Positions 32,317 through 45,394 are shown, counted from the first letter of the stretch. The stretch is DNA of 64,000 nt from Arthrobacter beigongshangensis (GCF_016820585.1 NZ_JADHDX010000006.1:87084-151083); one strand, 5' to 3'. A program made the numbers and translations. Notes: generated by a model from the sequence alone, not told the origin.

Positions 32317-32787
32317 ATGCCTCGTAAAGGTCCTGTTGCAAAACGTGACGTACTTCCGGATCCGATTTATAATTCGAAACTCGTCTCACGTCTTATCAAT
32401 AAAATGATGGTTGACGGTAAAAAAGGTACATCTCAAAAAATCCTCTATGGTGCGTTCGAGCTTGTGAAAGAACGTTCTGGTAAGGATCCAATTGAAGTAT
32501 TTGAAGCTGCACTTAACAACGTAATGCCGGTACTTGAAGTACGTGCACGTCGTGTTGGTGGAGCAAACTACCAAGTGCCAGTTGAAGTACGCCCGGAGCG
32601 TCGTACGACTCTTGGACTACGTTACCTTGTAAACTACTCACGTTCACGTGGTGAGAAAACAATGGAAGAACGTCTTGCGAATGAAATTCTTGACGCTTCT
32701 AACAATACAGGTGCATCCGTTAAACGTCGCGAAGAAATGCACAAAATGGCAGAAGCGAATAAAGCATTCGCTCACTACCGCTGGTAA
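32317..32787 (+). CDS. rpsG: 30S ribosomal protein S7
   Basis: 156 residues, the usual length. [26 protein letters not shown] start and the [25 protein letters not shown] core are conserved. It nucleates assembly of the 30S head and binds at the mRNA exit. Very strong AAAGGAGGAAAAC site. Confidence 0.97.
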   Translation: MPRKGPVAKRDVLPDPIYNSKLVSRLINKMMVDGKKGTSQKILYGAFELVKERSGKDPIEVFEAALNNVMPVLEVRARRVGGANYQVPVEVRPERRTTLGLRYLVNYSRSRGEKTMEERLANEILDASNNTGASVKRREEMHKMAEANKAFAHYRW

Positions 32788-32800
32788 TATTCGGCAATAT

Positions 32801-32865
32801 CATCAAATGCGCCTTGGCGTATTTGTGTTTGCCGGAGGCATAAACTTTATTCCGCGAATAAAGTT
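32801..32865 (+). repeat. Inverted short copy of the dispersed repeat plus a second perfect hairpin, rpsG-fusA gap
   Basis: Read on the minus strand, GCCTCCGGC (32831-32839) is followed by the hairpin CAAATACGCC-AA-GGCGCATTTG (32804-32825), then AT. These are the same blocks, in the same order, as in the long copies but with the middle missing. Next to it AACTTTATTC-CGC-GAATAAAGTT (32843-32865) is a perfect 10-bp hairpin. Confidence 0.6.
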
Positions 32866-32900
32866 CATACTCTAATCCGAAACGGAAGGAGATCAACAAC

Positions 32901-34979
32901 ATGGCTAGAAAATTCTCCTTAGAGAATACACGTAATATTGGTATCATGGCTCACATCGATGCTGGTAAAACAACTACGACTGAGCGTATCCTTTATTACA
33001 CTGGTAAAATCCACAAAATCGGAGAAACGCACGAAGGTGCATCTCAAATGGACTGGATGGAACAAGAGCAAGAACGTGGTATCACGATCACTTCCGCTGC
33101 AACAACTGCAGAATGGAAAGCTCACCGCGTAAACATCATTGACACACCAGGTCACGTAGACTTCACTGTTGAAGTTGAACGTTCACTTCGTGTTCTTGAT
33201 GGTGCTGTAACGGTACTTGACGCTCAATCGGGCGTTGAACCACAAACAGAAACAGTTTGGCGTCAAGCGACAAACTACGGCGTTCCGCGTCTAGTTTTTG
33301 TCAACAAAATGGACAAAATGGGTGCAGATTTCCTTTACTCAGTAGGTACACTAGTTGAGCGTCTTGGTGCAAACGCACATCCAATTCAATTACCAATTGG
33401 TGCAGAAGATTCTTTCGCTGCAATCATTGACCTAGTTGAAATGAATGCTGTTTACTACGGCGATGACACAGGTCTAAATGCTGAAATAAAAGAAATTCCA
33501 GAAGAACATCGTGCGAAAGCAGAAGAATACCGTGAAAAGCTAATTGAAGCGGTTGCTGAATTCGACGAAGATCTTATGAACAAATTCTTGGATGAAGAAG
33601 AAATTACGAAAGAAGAAATCAAAGCTGCAATTCGTAAAGCTACGCTTGCAGTTGAATTCTACCCTGTCGTATGTGGAACTGCATTCAAGAACAAAGGTGT
33701 CCAACTCGTCCTTGACGCAGTAATCGACTACCTCCCATCACCACTTGATATCGCTGCTATGAAAGGGACGAATCCTGAGACTGATGAAGAAGTAGAACGT
33801 CACTCAAGCGACGAAGAGCCGTTCTCGGCACTTGCTTTTAAAGTAATGACAGACCCTTATGTAGGTAAACTTACATTCTTCCGTGTGTATTCTGGTGTTC
33901 TTCAATCAGGATCATACGTGCAAAACTCTTCAAAAGGTAAGCGTGAGCGCGTAGGACGTATTCTACAAATGCATGCGAACTCTCGTGAAGAAATTGCTGA
34001 AGTACACGCAGGGGAGATTGCTGCTGCAGTCGGACTTAAAGATACAGGAACTGGCGACACATTATGTGACGACAAAGCACTTGTAATCCTAGAGTCAATG
34101 GACTTCCCAGAACCAGTAATTTCACTTTCTGTTGAACCTAAAACAAAAGCCGACCAAGATAAAATGGGTATGGCGCTTGCTAAGCTTCAAGAGGAAGACC
34201 CAACATTCCGTGCGCACACAGACCAAGAAACTGGAGAAGTAATCATCGCCGGTATGGGCGAGTTGCATCTTGACGTTCTTGTAGACCGTATGCGTCGTGA
34301 ATTCAATGTTGAAGCGAACGTTGGAGCACCGCAAGTATCTTACCGTGAAACATTCCGTGCTTCAGCGGAAGTTGAAGGTAAATTCGTGCGTCAATCCGGT
34401 GGACGCGGACAGTTTGGTCACGTTTGGATCGAGTTCTCTCCTAACGAAGAAGGAAAAGGATTCGAGTTCGTCAATAATGTTGTCGGAGGATCTGTTCCAC
34501 GTGAATATATTCCGGCAGTTGAAGCAGGTATCCGTGATTCACTTGATAATGGTGTAATTGCTGGTTATCCTTTAATCGACATTAAAGCTCGTCTATTCGA
34601 CGGTTCTTACCATGACGTTGACTCCAACGAAATGGCGTTCAAAATTGCTGCATCTATGGCATTGAAAAACGCTGTATCGAAAGTTAACCCAGTTCTACTT
34701 GAACCAATGATGAAAGTAGAAGTTCAAATTCCAGAAGAATACATGGGCGATATCATGGGTGACGTTACTTCACGCCGTGGCCGTGTAGAAGGAATGGAAG
34801 CTCGTGGTAATTCACAAGTAGTTCGTGCAATGGTTCCACTTGCGAACATGTTTGGTTATGCAACATCTCTTCGTTCTAACACACAAGGACGCGGAAACTT
34901 CTCAATGGTATTCGATCACTACGAAGAAGTGCCGAAATCAATTGCTGAAGAAATCATCAAGAAAAACAAGGGCGAATAA
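32901..34979 (+). CDS. fusA: Elongation factor G
   Basis: 692 residues. GTPase motifs [15 protein letters not shown] (G1), the DTPGHVDF switch II and NKMDKMG (G4) are intact, followed by domains II-V ending in the conserved [16 protein letters not shown]. It drives translocation. Site GGAAGGAGAT before ATG. Confidence 0.98.
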   Translation: MARKFSLENTRNIGIMAHIDAGKTTTTERILYYTGKIHKIGETHEGASQMDWMEQEQERGITITSAATTAEWKAHRVNIIDTPGHVDFTVEVERSLRVLDGAVTVLDAQSGVEPQTETVWRQATNYGVPRLVFVNKMDKMGADFLYSVGTLVERLGANAHPIQLPIGAEDSFAAIIDLVEMNAVYYGDDTGLNAEIKEIPEEHRAKAEEYREKLIEAVAEFDEDLMNKFLDEEEITKEEIKAAIRKATLAVEFYPVVCGTAFKNKGVQLVLDAVIDYLPSPLDIAAMKGTNPETDEEVERHSSDEEPFSALAFKVMTDPYVGKLTFFRVYSGVLQSGSYVQNSSKGKRERVGRILQMHANSREEIAEVHAGEIAAAVGLKDTGTGDTLCDDKALVILESMDFPEPVISLSVEPKTKADQDKMGMALAKLQEEDPTFRAHTDQETGEVIIAGMGELHLDVLVDRMRREFNVEANVGAPQVSYRETFRASAEVEGKFVRQSGGRGQFGHVWIEFSPNEEGKGFEFVNNVVGGSVPREYIPAVEAGIRDSLDNGVIAGYPLIDIKARLFDGSYHDVDSNEMAFKIAASMALKNAVSKVNPVLLEPMMKVEVQIPEEYMGDIMGDVTSRRGRVEGMEARGNSQVVRAMVPLANMFGYATSLRSNTQGRGNFSMVFDHYEEVPKSIAEEIIKKNKGE

Positions 34980-34992
34980 TTATAATTTGAAC

Positions 34993-35021
34993 TTGTTTCT
35001 ATAGTAAATTACTTGTAAGAT
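34993..35021 (+). promoter_or_regulatory. Possible internal promoter of tuf
   Basis: TTGTTT (34993-34998), 17-nt spacer, TAAGAT (35016-35021). A GC-rich palindrome TGGAGGGCCCTCCA (35031-35044) follows within the leader. The -35 box is weak. Confidence 0.4.
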
Positions 35022-35102
35022 ATGGGTAGGTGGAGGGCCCTCCAACACCTGTAGCTTCAAAAAAACTAAAAAAACTTTTATATTTTAAGGAGGAATTCCC
35101 AA

Positions 35103-36290
35103 ATGGGTAAAGAAAAATTCGATCGTTCCAAAACACATGCTAACGTTGGAACAATTGGTCACGTTGACCATGGTAAAACAACTCTAACTGCAGCAATCGC
35201 AACAGTTCTTTCTAAAAAATTAGGTGGAACAGCACGTTCATACGCTGATGTTGATAACGCACCTGAAGAAAAAGAGCGTGGTATTACTATTAACACGTCT
35301 CACATCGAATATGAAACTGAAACTCGTCACTATGCACACGTTGACTGCCCAGGTCACGCCGACTATGTTAAAAACATGATCACTGGTGCTGCTCAAATGG
35401 ACGGCGGAATCCTAGTTGTTTCTGCAGCTGATGGTCCAATGCCACAAACACGTGAGCACATCCTTCTTTCACGTCAAGTTGGTGTTCCTTACCTAGTAGT
35501 ATTCATGAACAAATGTGACATGGTTGATGACGAAGAACTTCTTGAGCTTGTTGAAATGGAAATTCGTGATCTTCTTTCTGAATATGACTTCCCTGGCGAT
35601 GACATTCCTGTCATTAAAGGTTCTGCTCTTAAAGCACTTGAAGGCGACGAAGCATACGAAGATAAAATCATGGAACTTATGACTGCTGTTGACGAGTACA
35701 TCCCAACACCACCACGTGATACTGAAAAACCATTCATGATGCCTGTTGAGGACGTATTCTCAATCACAGGACGTGGAACTGTTGCTACTGGACGCGTTGA
35801 GCGTGGAGTAGTTAAAGTTGGAGATGTTGTTGATATCATCGGTATCGTTGAAGAAGCAAAATCTACAACTGTTACAGGTGTAGAAATGTTCCGTAAACTT
35901 CTTGATTATGCAGAAGCTGGTGACAACATCGGTGCACTACTTCGTGGTGTAGCTCGTGATGACATCCAACGCGGACAAGTACTTGCTAAACCAGGTACAA
36001 TCGTTCCACACACAAAGTTTACATCTGAAGTTTATGTTCTTTCAAAAGAAGAGGGTGGACGTCACACTCCATTCTTCTCAAACTACCGTCCACAGTTCTA
36101 CTTCCGTACAACTGACGTGACTGGCGTTATCGCTCTTCCAGAAGGCGTAGAAATGGTTATGCCTGGAGATAACATTGAAATGACAATCGAACTAATCGCT
36201 CCAATCGCTCTAGAAGAAGGTACGAAATTCTCTATCCGTGAGGGTGGACGTACTGTAGGCGCTGGCGTTGTAGCTTCAATCCTTAAATAA
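35103..36290 (+). CDS. tuf: Elongation factor Tu
   Basis: 395 residues. [14 protein letters not shown] (G1), [15 protein letters not shown] (G3) and NKCDMVDD (G4) are intact; domains 2 and 3 follow. It delivers aminoacyl-tRNA to the ribosome. Codons are strongly biased towards preferred ones, as expected for one of the most abundant proteins. Site AAGGAGGAATT. Confidence 0.98.
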   Translation: MGKEKFDRSKTHANVGTIGHVDHGKTTLTAAIATVLSKKLGGTARSYADVDNAPEEKERGITINTSHIEYETETRHYAHVDCPGHADYVKNMITGAAQMDGGILVVSAADGPMPQTREHILLSRQVGVPYLVVFMNKCDMVDDEELLELVEMEIRDLLSEYDFPGDDIPVIKGSALKALEGDEAYEDKIMELMTAVDEYIPTPPRDTEKPFMMPVEDVFSITGRGTVATGRVERGVVKVGDVVDIIGIVEEAKSTTVTGVEMFRKLLDYAEAGDNIGALLRGVARDDIQRGQVLAKPGTIVPHTKFTSEVYVLSKEEGGRHTPFFSNYRPQFYFRTTDVTGVIALPEGVEMVMPGDNIEMTIELIAPIALEEGTKFSIREGGRTVGAGVVASILK

Positions 36291-36302
36291 TTTTAGATTC
36301 TT

Positions 36303-36331
36303 AAATCCCGCCCTTTGTGGCGGGATTTTTT
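36303..36331 (+). terminator. Terminator after tuf
   Basis: AAATCCCGCC (36303-36312) pairs with GGCGGGATTT across CTTTGT, followed by Ts. Confidence 0.9.
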
Positions 36332-36435
36332 CTCGCGATATCTTAAATGCTTCGATATGGAAGTGTTGTGCTACTCTTGTGCATAACTAATCAGTAAGAG
36401 GCTTGAGTTAAATGGTCTGACTATTAACATACAAG

Positions 36436-36464
36436 TTGCATTTCAAATCAAATAGAATTATAAT
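36436..36464 (+). promoter_or_regulatory. Promoter of the S10 operon
   Basis: TTGCAT (36436-36441), 17-nt spacer, consensus TATAAT (36459-36464). It would start a leader of about 190 nt before rpsJ. Confidence 0.8.
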
Positions 36465-36480
36465 AGTAAAGTTGAGAAAA

Positions 36481-36515
36481 GAAATTCCACAAAAGACTTG
36501 CGGAATTCTTTTTTT
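36481..36515 (+). terminator. Terminator-like hairpin early in the rpsJ leader
   Basis: AATTCC (36483-36488) pairs with GGAATT (36502-36507), followed by C and seven Ts. It lies about 15 nt after the expected transcription start, so it could act as an attenuator. The stem is only 6 bp. Confidence 0.5.
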
Positions 36516-36529
36516 ACGTGTATAATCTT

Positions 36530-36966
<437 letters not shown>

Positions 36967-37009
36967 TTGCTACTAAATAAAACTTAAATTAATTCAGGAG
37001 GTGTGACAA

Positions 37010-37639
37010 ATGACCAAAGGAATCTTAGGAAGAAAAGTCGGTATGACGCAAGTATTTGCTGAAAACGGCGACCTCATCCCGGTAACGGTAATTGCAGCTG
37101 GACAAAACGTTGTTCTTCAAAAGAAAACAACTGAAACAGACGGCTACGAATCAATCCAAATCGGTTTTGAAGATAAACGAGAAAAGCTAGCTAACAAACC
37201 TGAAAAAGGACATGTTGCTAAAGCTGCTACGGCACCTAAGCGCTTCATTCGCGAATTCCGCGAATTAGACGTGAACGGGTACGAAGTTGGTCAGGAAGTC
37301 AAAGTTGATACTTTCGCTGAAGGCGATATTGTCGATATTACAGGAACAACAAAAGGTAAAGGGTTCCAAGGTGTTGTTAAACGCCACGGTTATTCACAAG
37401 GACCAATGAGCCACGGATCACGTTTTCACCGCGCACCAGGTTCTATCGGATCTGTTGATGCTCAACGTGTATTCAAAGGAAAAAAACTACCAGGACGTAT
37501 GGGTGGTAAAACAGTAACGATTCAAAATCTTGAAATCATACGAGTAGATGTAGAACGTAACTTGCTACTTGTAAAAGGTAACGTTCCGGGATCACGCAAG
37601 TCACTTCTACAAGTGCGCAGCGCAATCAAAGGGAACTGA
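37010..37639 (+). CDS. rplC: 50S ribosomal protein L3
   Basis: 209 residues. [16 protein letters not shown] start; the long internal loop with [23 protein letters not shown] reaches the peptidyl-transferase centre. Early-assembling 23S binder. Site CAGGAGGTGTG. Confidence 0.98.
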   Translation: MTKGILGRKVGMTQVFAENGDLIPVTVIAAGQNVVLQKKTTETDGYESIQIGFEDKREKLANKPEKGHVAKAATAPKRFIREFRELDVNGYEVGQEVKVDTFAEGDIVDITGTTKGKGFQGVVKRHGYSQGPMSHGSRFHRAPGSIGSVDAQRVFKGKKLPGRMGGKTVTIQNLEIIRVDVERNLLLVKGNVPGSRKSLLQVRSAIKGN

Positions 37640-37664
37640 CCACTAAAGAAAGGAGGAAACAGGA

Positions 37665-38288
37665 ATGCCTAAAGTATCCGTACTAAACCAGACAGGTTCT
37701 TCTGTCGGCGACATCGAACTAAACGATGCGATTTTTGGAATCGTGCCGAACGAAGCTGTCTTATTTGAAGCATTGGTTCAACAGCGTGCGTCATTACGCC
37801 AAGGGAACCATAAAGTAAAAACACGCGCGGAAGTCGCTGGTGGTGGACGTAAACCATGGCGCCAAAAAGGAACAGGACGTGCTCGTCAAGGGTCGATTCG
37901 TTCACCGCAATGGCGTGGAGGCGGTATCGTATTTGGTCCGAATCCAAGAAGCTATAGTTACAAACTACCGAAAAAAGTTCGTAGATTAGCTCTTCTTTCA
38001 GCACTTTCAACGAAAGTACGCGAAGAAGACATGATCGTTCTTGATGGACTTACATTCGATGCACCAAAAACAAAAGAATTCGTTAAAGTACTAGCAGCAC
38101 TTTCAATCGAGAAAAAAGCATTGATCGTAACTGCAGACTTAGACGAAACAGTAGCATTATCAGCACGTAACATCCCTGGAATCAGTGTTGTTACTGCATC
38201 AGGACTTAACGTCCTTGACCTTATCGGCCATAACAAACTTGTTATGACGAAAGCAGCAGTTCAAAAAGTAGAGGAGGTGCTTGGTTAA
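37665..38288 (+). CDS. rplD: 50S ribosomal protein L4
   Basis: 207 residues. The exit-tunnel loop ([22 protein letters not shown], about 45-66) is intact, with no sign of macrolide-resistance changes. Its last base is the first base of the rplW start codon region (TAATG), so translation is coupled. Confidence 0.98.
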   Translation: MPKVSVLNQTGSSVGDIELNDAIFGIVPNEAVLFEALVQQRASLRQGNHKVKTRAEVAGGGRKPWRQKGTGRARQGSIRSPQWRGGGIVFGPNPRSYSYKLPKKVRRLALLSALSTKVREEDMIVLDGLTFDAPKTKEFVKVLAALSIEKKALIVTADLDETVALSARNIPGISVVTASGLNVLDLIGHNKLVMTKAAVQKVEEVLG

Positions 38289-38572
38289 TGGAAGCACGTG
38301 ATATTTTAAAACGTCCGGTCATTACCGAGCGTTCTTCTGAGCAAATGGAATTCAAAAAATATACTTTCGAAGTTGACACGCGCGCTAACAAAACACATGT
38401 GAAGCAAGCTGTCGAAGAAATTTTCGGAGTAAAAGTCGAAAAAGTCAACGTTCAGAACTACAAAGGTAAGTTCAAACGTATGGGTAAACACGCAGGCTAT
38501 ACAAACAAACGCCGTAAAGCGATTGTTACACTAACTGCTGATTCAAAAGACATCGAACTTTTTGAAATCTAA
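38288..38572 (+). CDS. rplW: 50S ribosomal protein L23
   Basis: 94 residues. Begins [16 protein letters not shown]; the region [21 protein letters not shown] is typical. It lies at the tunnel exit and docks trigger factor and SRP. Overlaps rplD by one base; preceded by GAGGAGG inside rplD. Confidence 0.98.
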   Translation: MEARDILKRPVITERSSEQMEFKKYTFEVDTRANKTHVKQAVEEIFGVKVEKVNVQNYKGKFKRMGKHAGYTNKRRKAIVTLTADSKDIELFEI

Positions 38573-38616
38573 TTTAATCACCTAAGCTAGTTAATTATAC
38601 AAAGGAGGGAACACCA

Positions 38617-39447
38617 ATGGCGATTAAGAAATACAAACCTACCTCCAACGGACGTCGTAACATGACTTCTTCTGACTTTGCTGAAATTACTACAGACAAA
38701 CCAGAAAAATCATTGCTTGCACCGCTTAAACGGAAAGGCGGCCGTAACAATACAGGTAGGACTACTGTTCGTCACCAAGGTGGAGGCCATAAGCGCCAAT
38801 ACCGTGTCATCGATTTCCAACGCCGGAAAGATGGCATACCTGGACGCGTTGCTACGATCGAATACGATCCGAACCGTTCTGCGAACATCGCTTTAATCAA
38901 TTATGTAGACGGGGAGAAACGTTATATCCTCGCACCAAAAGGATTGGAAGTTGGCATGACAGTTATGTCAGGTCCAGATGCGGATATTAAAGTAGGTAAC
39001 ACACTTCCACTTGAAAATATTCCAATGGGTTCAACTATCCATAACATCGAATTGAAACCAGGTAAAGGTGGTCAACTTGTACGTTCAGCAGGTACATCTG
39101 CTCAGCTACTAGGCCGCGAAGATAAATACGTTATCGTACGTCTTCAATCTGGCGAAGTTCGCATGATCCTTGCAACATGCCGCGCGACAATTGGTCACGT
39201 TGGTAATGAGCAACACGAACTTATTAATATCGGTAAAGCAGGACGCTCACGTTGGTTAGGCAAACGCCCAGCGGTTCGTGGTTCTGTTATGAACCCTAAC
39301 GATCACCCACATGGTGGTGGTGAAGGACGTACTGGTATTGGTATGAAGTCACCAGTTACTCCTTGGGGTAAACCAACTCTTGGTTTCAAAACTCGCAAGA
39401 AAAACAACAAATCCGACAAATTTATTGTTCGTCGTCGTAAAAAATAA
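38617..39447 (+). CDS. rplB: 50S ribosomal protein L2
   Basis: 276 residues. [17 protein letters not shown] start, core [16 protein letters not shown], and the C-terminal region with [14 protein letters not shown], whose histidine is near the peptidyl-transferase centre. Site AAAGGAGGGAAC. Confidence 0.98.
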   Translation: MAIKKYKPTSNGRRNMTSSDFAEITTDKPEKSLLAPLKRKGGRNNTGRTTVRHQGGGHKRQYRVIDFQRRKDGIPGRVATIEYDPNRSANIALINYVDGEKRYILAPKGLEVGMTVMSGPDADIKVGNTLPLENIPMGSTIHNIELKPGKGGQLVRSAGTSAQLLGREDKYVIVRLQSGEVRMILATCRATIGHVGNEQHELINIGKAGRSRWLGKRPAVRGSVMNPNDHPHGGGEGRTGIGMKSPVTPWGKPTLGFKTRKKNNKSDKFIVRRRKK

Positions 39448-39507
39448 TGTGAGCGCACTGCGGTTCAATGATTGGACCGTAGTACAAACACGGAGGGAGG
39501 TTCCGAC

Positions 39508-39786
39508 ATGGGCCGCAGCTTGAAAAAAGGACCTTTTGTAGATGATCACCTTATTAAAAAGGTTGAAGAACAAAAGGAATCCCAGAAAAAACAGGTTATT
39601 AAAACTTGGTCACGCCGTTCAACTATCTTCCCGTCGTTCATTGGAATGACGATTGCTGTCTACGACGGACGTAAACACGTACCTGTCTATGTGACTGAAG
39701 ATATGGTAGGTCATAAACTAGGTGAATTCGCACCTACGCGCACATACAAAGGTCATGGCGCTGACGATAAGAAAACAAGACGCTAA
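39508..39786 (+). CDS. rpsS: 30S ribosomal protein S19
   Basis: 92 residues. [20 protein letters not shown] and the C-terminal [16 protein letters not shown] are conserved. It pairs with S13 in the 30S head. ATG 39508 follows GGAGGGAGG; the in-frame longer version from 39472 is not supported. Confidence 0.97.
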   Translation: MGRSLKKGPFVDDHLIKKVEEQKESQKKQVIKTWSRRSTIFPSFIGMTIAVYDGRKHVPVYVTEDMVGHKLGEFAPTRTYKGHGADDKKTRR

Positions 39787-39805
39787 TTGAGAGGAGGTTA
39801 ATCTG

Positions 39806-40150
39806 ATGCAACAAGCAAAAGCTATTGCCCGCACAGTCCGTATTGCTCCTCGTAAAGTCCGTTTAGTCGTTGATCTTATCCGGGGCAAAAAAATCGGTGA
39901 AGCTGTCGCGATTCTACGCCTGACGCCGAAAGCGGCATCTCCGGTAGTGGAAAAAGTATTAAATTCAGCGATTGCAAATGCTGAACATAACTACGAAATG
40001 AATGTCGAAAACCTAATCATCAGCGAAGTATTCGTAGATGAAGGTCCGACAATGAAACGTTTCCGTCCACGTGCACAGGGACGCGCGAGTGCAATCAACA
40101 AACGCACAAGCCACATCACTGTAGTGGTATCAGAAAAAAAGGAGGGATAA
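39806..40150 (+). CDS. rplV: 50S ribosomal protein L22
   Basis: 114 residues. [25 protein letters not shown] start; the beta-hairpin lining the exit tunnel lies near [13 protein letters not shown] (about 83-95). Only 3 nt separate it from rpsC. Confidence 0.98.
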   Translation: MQQAKAIARTVRIAPRKVRLVVDLIRGKKIGEAVAILRLTPKAASPVVEKVLNSAIANAEHNYEMNVENLIISEVFVDEGPTMKRFRPRAQGRASAINKRTSHITVVVSEKKEG

Positions 40151-40153
40151 TTC

Positions 40154-40813
40154 GTGGGTCAAAAAGTACATCCTAACGGTTTACGGGTTGGTATCATCCG
40201 TGATTGGGAGTCAAAATGGTATGCTGAAAAAGACTATGCGACTCTACTACACGAAGATTTAAAAATCCGTGCTTATATTGAAAAACGTCTTGTAGAAGCT
40301 TCTGTTTCTAAAGTAGAAATCGAACGCGCTGCAAAACGAGTTAACGTTACTATTCACACTGCGAAGCCAGGTATGGTAATCGGTAAAGGTGGTTCCGAGG
40401 TAGAAGTACTTCGTAAACAACTTAATGATATCTCAGGCAAGCGTGTTCACATCAACATTATCGAAATCAAGCGTGCAGACCTTGATGCGAAACTAGTCGC
40501 AGAATCAATTGCACGTCAACTAGAAAGCCGCGTATCATTCCGTCGTGCACAGAAACAAGCGATTCAACGTACAATTCGCTCTGGCGCTAAAGGAATTAAA
40601 ACACAAGTATCTGGACGTCTTGGCGGTGCAGACATCGCTCGTGCGGAACATTACAGTGAAGGTACTGTCCCTCTCCATACACTACGTGCAGACATTGATT
40701 ATGCACACGCAGAAGCAGACACAACTTATGGTAAGCTTGGCGTTAAAGTATGGATTTACCGTGGAGAAGTCCTTCCAGTGAAGAAGAAGAACTCTGAGGA
40801 AGGAGGCAACTAA
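40154..40813 (+). CDS. rpsC: 30S ribosomal protein S3
   Basis: 219 residues, starting at GTG ([22 protein letters not shown]). The KH domain motif [12 protein letters not shown] near residue 73 and the C-terminal domain ([22 protein letters not shown]) are intact. It helps unwind mRNA at the entry channel. AAAAGGAGGG lies inside the end of rplV. Confidence 0.98.
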   Translation: MGQKVHPNGLRVGIIRDWESKWYAEKDYATLLHEDLKIRAYIEKRLVEASVSKVEIERAAKRVNVTIHTAKPGMVIGKGGSEVEVLRKQLNDISGKRVHINIIEIKRADLDAKLVAESIARQLESRVSFRRAQKQAIQRTIRSGAKGIKTQVSGRLGGADIARAEHYSEGTVPLHTLRADIDYAHAEADTTYGKLGVKVWIYRGEVLPVKKKNSEEGGN

Positions 40814-40814
40814 T

Positions 40815-41439
<625 letters not shown>

Positions 41440-41456
41440 TGAAGGAGGTTGCAGCC

Positions 41457-41720
41457 ATGACTGAGCGTAACCAGCGCAAAGTGTATACAGGCCGTGTAGT
41501 ATCCGACAAAATGGATAAAACAGTTACTGTAATGATCGAAACACAAAAGAAGCACGCTTTATACGGTAAACGTGTAAAGTACTCTAAGAAATTCAAGGCC
41601 CATGATGAATTGAATGAAGCGAAAAGCGGTGATGTTGTTCGTATTATGGAGACTCGTCCATTACCAGCAACAAAACGTTTCCGTGTTCTAGAAATCGTCG
41701 AAAAAGCGGTCATCATCTAA
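41457..41720 (+). CDS. rpsQ: 30S ribosomal protein S17
   Basis: 87 residues. [25 protein letters not shown] and [20 protein letters not shown] are typical of this OB-fold protein that binds 16S rRNA early. ATG 41457 follows GAAGGAGGTTG; the start at 41439 would read through that site. Confidence 0.97.
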   Translation: MTERNQRKVYTGRVVSDKMDKTVTVMIETQKKHALYGKRVKYSKKFKAHDELNEAKSGDVVRIMETRPLPATKRFRVLEIVEKAVII

Positions 41721-41759
41721 TAACGTTCGGAGATATAAATCCGGGAGGAGGTAGCCTCA

Positions 41760-42128
41760 ATGATTCAACAGGAAAGTCGCATGAAAGTCGCTGACAACTC
41801 AGGCGCTCGTGAAGTACTTACAATTAAAGTTTTAGGCGGTTCAGGCCGTAAAGTAGCAAACATCGGTGATGTAGTCGTGGTTACGGTTAAAAAAGCAACA
41901 CCAGGTGGCGTTGTTAAAAAAGGTGAAGTTGTAAAAGCTGTTATCGTTCGTACGAAAAGCGGGGTACGTCGTAAAGATGGTTCATACATTACGTTTGATG
42001 AAAACGCATGTGTTATCATCCGTGACGATAAGAGCCCACGTGGAACACGTATTTTCGGACCAGTTGCTCGCGAACTCCGCGACAGTAACTTCATGAAAAT
42101 CATTTCACTAGCTCCAGAAGTTCTTTAA
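41760..42128 (+). CDS. rplN: 50S ribosomal protein L14
   Basis: 122 residues. [27 protein letters not shown] start and [34 protein letters not shown] end are nearly invariant. It forms the intersubunit bridge with 16S rRNA and is the binding site of the silencing factor RsfS in other bacteria. Confidence 0.98.
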   Translation: MIQQESRMKVADNSGAREVLTIKVLGGSGRKVANIGDVVVVTVKKATPGGVVKKGEVVKAVIVRTKSGVRRKDGSYITFDENACVIIRDDKSPRGTRIFGPVARELRDSNFMKIISLAPEVL

Positions 42129-42164
42129 TTCACATGACAGTGCCAATCAAGGAGGTGCGACAGA

Positions 42165-42476
42165 ATGCATGTTAAAAAAGGCGATAAAGTTATGGTGATC
42201 ACAGGTAAAGATAAAGGCAAAACAGGTGTGATCCTAGTTGCTTATCCTAAAAAGGATCGCGTACTTGTGGAAGGTATCAATATTGTTAAAAAACATACGA
42301 AACCTAACCAAGAAAATCCTCAAGGTGGAATCATTAGCCTAGAGGCAGCGATTCACGTATCAAACGTCATGGTGATCGATCCTAAGACAGGCGAGCCCAC
42401 TCGTGTAGGATACAAGATTGAAAATGGCAAAAAAGTTCGTGTTGCTAAAAAATCCGGTGAAAACCTGGATAAATAA
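42165..42476 (+). CDS. rplX: 50S ribosomal protein L24
   Basis: 103 residues. KOW motif [19 protein letters not shown] near the N terminus, then [15 protein letters not shown]. An assembly initiator at the 5' end of 23S rRNA. Site AAGGAGGTG. Confidence 0.98.
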   Translation: MHVKKGDKVMVITGKDKGKTGVILVAYPKKDRVLVEGINIVKKHTKPNQENPQGGIISLEAAIHVSNVMVIDPKTGEPTRVGYKIENGKKVRVAKKSGENLDK

Positions 42477-42502
42477 GTAACGGATGAAAGGAGGTCCAAC
42501 AG

Positions 42503-43042
42503 ATGAGCCGTCTAAAGGAAAAGTTTAAAAGTGAAGTCACACCTGCTCTTATGAGCAAGTTTGAATATACGTCAGTTATGCAAGTACCAAAAGTCGACAA
42601 AATCGTCATCAACATGGGTGTTGGTGATGCTGTTCAAAACACGAAAGCACTAGACGCAGCAGTAGAAGATCTTACAATCATTGCTGGTCAAAAACCGGTC
42701 ATCACAAAAGCGAAGAAATCAATCGCGGGATTCCGTCTCCGTGAAGGGATGCCTATCGGAACTAAAGTTACACTACGCGGTGAGCGTATGTATGAGTTCC
42801 TTGATAAGCTAATCTCGGTTTCGTTACCTCGTGTACGTGATTTCCGTGGTGTTTCAAAGAAAGCATTCGATGGTCGCGGAAACTATACGCTTGGAGTTAA
42901 AGAGCAACTTATTTTCCCTGAAATCGACTACGATAAAGTTTCTAAAATACGCGGTATGGATATCGTCATCGTTACAACTGCAAACTCCGATGAAGAAGCA
43001 CGTGAGTTATTAACGCAGTTCGGCATGCCGTTCCAAAAGTAA
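42503..43042 (+). CDS. rplE: 50S ribosomal protein L5
   Basis: 179 residues. [20 protein letters not shown]; conserved [29 protein letters not shown] and [14 protein letters not shown]. It binds 5S rRNA in the central protuberance. Site AAAGGAGGT. Confidence 0.98.
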   Translation: MSRLKEKFKSEVTPALMSKFEYTSVMQVPKVDKIVINMGVGDAVQNTKALDAAVEDLTIIAGQKPVITKAKKSIAGFRLREGMPIGTKVTLRGERMYEFLDKLISVSLPRVRDFRGVSKKAFDGRGNYTLGVKEQLIFPEIDYDKVSKIRGMDIVIVTTANSDEEARELLTQFGMPFQK

Positions 43043-43046
43043 ATAA

Positions 43047-43247
<201 letters not shown>

Positions 43248-43277
43248 ACCCGGCAATTTGGGAAGGAGGTAAATGGA

Positions 43278-43676
43278 ATGACAATGAGTGATCCGATCGC
43301 AGATATGCTTACACGCATCCGTAACGCGAACATGGTTCGTCACGAGAAGCTTGAAGTACCTGCTTCAAATATGAAAAAAGAAATTGCAGAAATCTTGAAA
43401 CGCGAAGGTTTCGTCCGCGAAGTTGAATTCGTAGAGGATAGCAAACAAGGTATCATCCGCATTTTCCTTAAATATGGTCAAAACAACGAGCGTGTTATCA
43501 CAGGTCTTAAACGTATTTCAAAACCTGGTCTTCGTGTTTACGCAAAAACAAATGAAGTACCTAAAGTTTTGAATGGTCTTGGCATCGCCCTCGTTTCAAC
43601 ATCACACGGTGTCCTTACTGATAAGGAAGCACGTGCTAAACAAGTAGGCGGAGAAGTAGTCGCTTACGTATGGTAA
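43278..43676 (+). CDS. rpsH: 30S ribosomal protein S8
   Basis: 132 residues, same length as B. subtilis S8. [28 protein letters not shown] start; C-terminal [29 protein letters not shown] 43278 has AAGGAGGT 7 nt upstream and is preferred to ATG 43284. Central 16S rRNA binder. Confidence 0.98.
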   Translation: MTMSDPIADMLTRIRNANMVRHEKLEVPASNMKKEIAEILKREGFVREVEFVEDSKQGIIRIFLKYGQNNERVITGLKRISKPGLRVYAKTNEVPKVLNGLGIALVSTSHGVLTDKEARAKQVGGEVVAYVW

Positions 43677-43706
43677 TTTGTAACAAATGAATGGAGGTGC
43701 AATTGA

Positions 43707-44246
43707 ATGTCCCGTATTGGCAAAAAGCCGATTGAGGTACCTGCAGACGTAACTGTAACCATCGCTGATGGCAACTTCGTTACTGTTAAAGGACCTAAAG
43801 GCGAACTTACAAACACATTTAACTCTGATATTAAAATCGAGCAAGAAGCTAACGTGATCACTTTGGTCCGTCCTTCTGAATCTAAAGAACATCGTTCTAT
43901 TCACGGAACGACACGTTCATTACTCGATAATATGGTGACAGGCGTTTCAAAAGGTTTTGAAAAAACTCTTGAACTTGTTGGGGTAGGTTACCGTGCATCA
44001 CTTCAAGGTACAAAACTTGTATTGAACGTAGGTTACTCACATCCGGTTGAATTCACACCGGAAGCAGGAATCGTAGTTGAAGTTCCTGCAAACACAAAAA
44101 TCATTGTACGCGGTATTAACAAAGAACGCGTTGGTGCTCTAGCATCGAACATCCGACAAGTACGCCCACCAGAGCCGTATAAAGGCAAAGGGATTCGTTA
44201 TGAAGGCGAAATCGTACGTCGTAAAGAAGGTAAAACAGGTAAATAA
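43707..44246 (+). CDS. rplF: 50S ribosomal protein L6
   Basis: 179 residues, two related half domains. [12 protein letters not shown] start and the signature [15 protein letters not shown] near the end. Binds near the sarcin-ricin loop. Confidence 0.98.
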   Translation: MSRIGKKPIEVPADVTVTIADGNFVTVKGPKGELTNTFNSDIKIEQEANVITLVRPSESKEHRSIHGTTRSLLDNMVTGVSKGFEKTLELVGVGYRASLQGTKLVLNVGYSHPVEFTPEAGIVVEVPANTKIIVRGINKERVGALASNIRQVRPPEPYKGKGIRYEGEIVRRKEGKTGK

Positions 44247-44280
44247 TGCCGCTTAAGGCATCCCGGAAGGAGTGACCACG

Positions 44281-44643
44281 ATGATCACGAAACAAGATAA
44301 AAACGTTACTCGTAAAAAGCGTCATGTACGCGTACGTACGAAAATTAGCGGAACTGCAGCTCGTCCACGTCTAAACGTCTTCCGTTCAAACAAGCATATC
44401 TATGCTCAATTGATCGATGATGTAAATGCCGTAACGATTGCAAGTGCTTCTACAATGGATAAAGACTTCGGTTCTGATTCCAAGGCAGACACTGCAGCAG
44501 CGGCTAAAGTCGGCGAGTTGATCGCGAAAAAAGCTGTTGAAAAGGACGTCAAGGCGGTAGTTTTCGACCGTGGCGGTTACCTATTTCACGGCCGTGTGAA
44601 AGCTCTTGCGGACGCAGCACGTGAAAACGGTCTGGAATTTTAA
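44281..44643 (+). CDS. rplR: 50S ribosomal protein L18
   Basis: 120 residues. [26 protein letters not shown] start, [16 protein letters not shown] and [20 protein letters not shown]. 5S rRNA binder. ATG 44281 follows GGAAGGAGTG; GTG 44272 is within that site. Confidence 0.97.
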   Translation: MITKQDKNVTRKKRHVRVRTKISGTAARPRLNVFRSNKHIYAQLIDDVNAVTIASASTMDKDFGSDSKADTAAAAKVGELIAKKAVEKDVKAVVFDRGGYLFHGRVKALADAARENGLEF

Positions 44644-44665
44644 TTAAGAAGGAGGGACACATTTC

Positions 44666-45166
44666 ATGCGTCGTAATGATCAGAAACAAAGTGAATTCGA
44701 AGAACGCGTAGTTACGATTAACCGCGTAGCGAAAGTTGTAAAAGGTGGACGTCGTTTCCGCTTTACAGCTCTCGTCGTTGTCGGAGATAAAAATGGTCGT
44801 GTAGGTTTCGGTACAGGTAAAGCACAAGAAGTTCCAGATGCAATCCGTAAAGCTATCGAAGATGCGAAGAAGAATTTGATCGTTGTACCAATGGTCAAAG
44901 GAACGACTCCACACCAAGTACTTGGACATTTTGGTGCAGGAAAAATTCTTATCAAACCTGCAGCACCTGGTACTGGAGTAATCGCTGGTGGACCTGTCCG
45001 TGCGGTACTTGAACTTGCAGGTATCACGGATATTCTTTCCAAATCCCTAGGTTCAAGCACACCAATCAATATGGTTCGTGCAACAATCGAAGGATTGACG
45101 AATTTGAAACGCGCTGAAGATGTAGCTAAATTGCGCGGCAAATCCGTAGAAGAACTGTTAGGTTAA
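44666..45166 (+). CDS. rpsE: 30S ribosomal protein S5
   Basis: 166 residues. Double-stranded RNA-binding-like N-terminal domain ([26 protein letters not shown]) and C-terminal domain with [23 protein letters not shown]. Contributes to decoding accuracy. Site AAGGAGGGAC. Confidence 0.98.
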   Translation: MRRNDQKQSEFEERVVTINRVAKVVKGGRRFRFTALVVVGDKNGRVGFGTGKAQEVPDAIRKAIEDAKKNLIVVPMVKGTTPHQVLGHFGAGKILIKPAAPGTGVIAGGPVRAVLELAGITDILSKSLGSSTPINMVRATIEGLTNLKRAEDVAKLRGKSVEELLG

Positions 45167-45179
45167 GGGGGGAAACACA

Positions 45180-45362
45180 ATGGCGAACAAACTTGAAATC
45201 ACCCTTACAAAAAGCGTAATCGGTTCAAAGCCAGCACAACGTAAAACTGTTGAAGCGCTTGGACTACGTAAATTGAACCAAACGGTAGAACACCAAGATA
45301 ATGTTGCAATTCGCGGCATGATCAACAGAGTGGACCACCTGGTTACTGTCAAGGAACAATAA
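45180..45362 (+). CDS. rpmD: 50S ribosomal protein L30
   Basis: 60 residues. Signature [28 protein letters not shown]. Site AAGGGGGGAAAC; lies between rpsE and rplO as in other bacteria. Confidence 0.97.
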   Translation: MANKLEITLTKSVIGSKPAQRKTVEALGLRKLNQTVEHQDNVAIRGMINRVDHLVTVKEQ

Positions 45363-45394
45363 TTCCGATTTTTGAATAAGGAGGTGCCAAAGAA

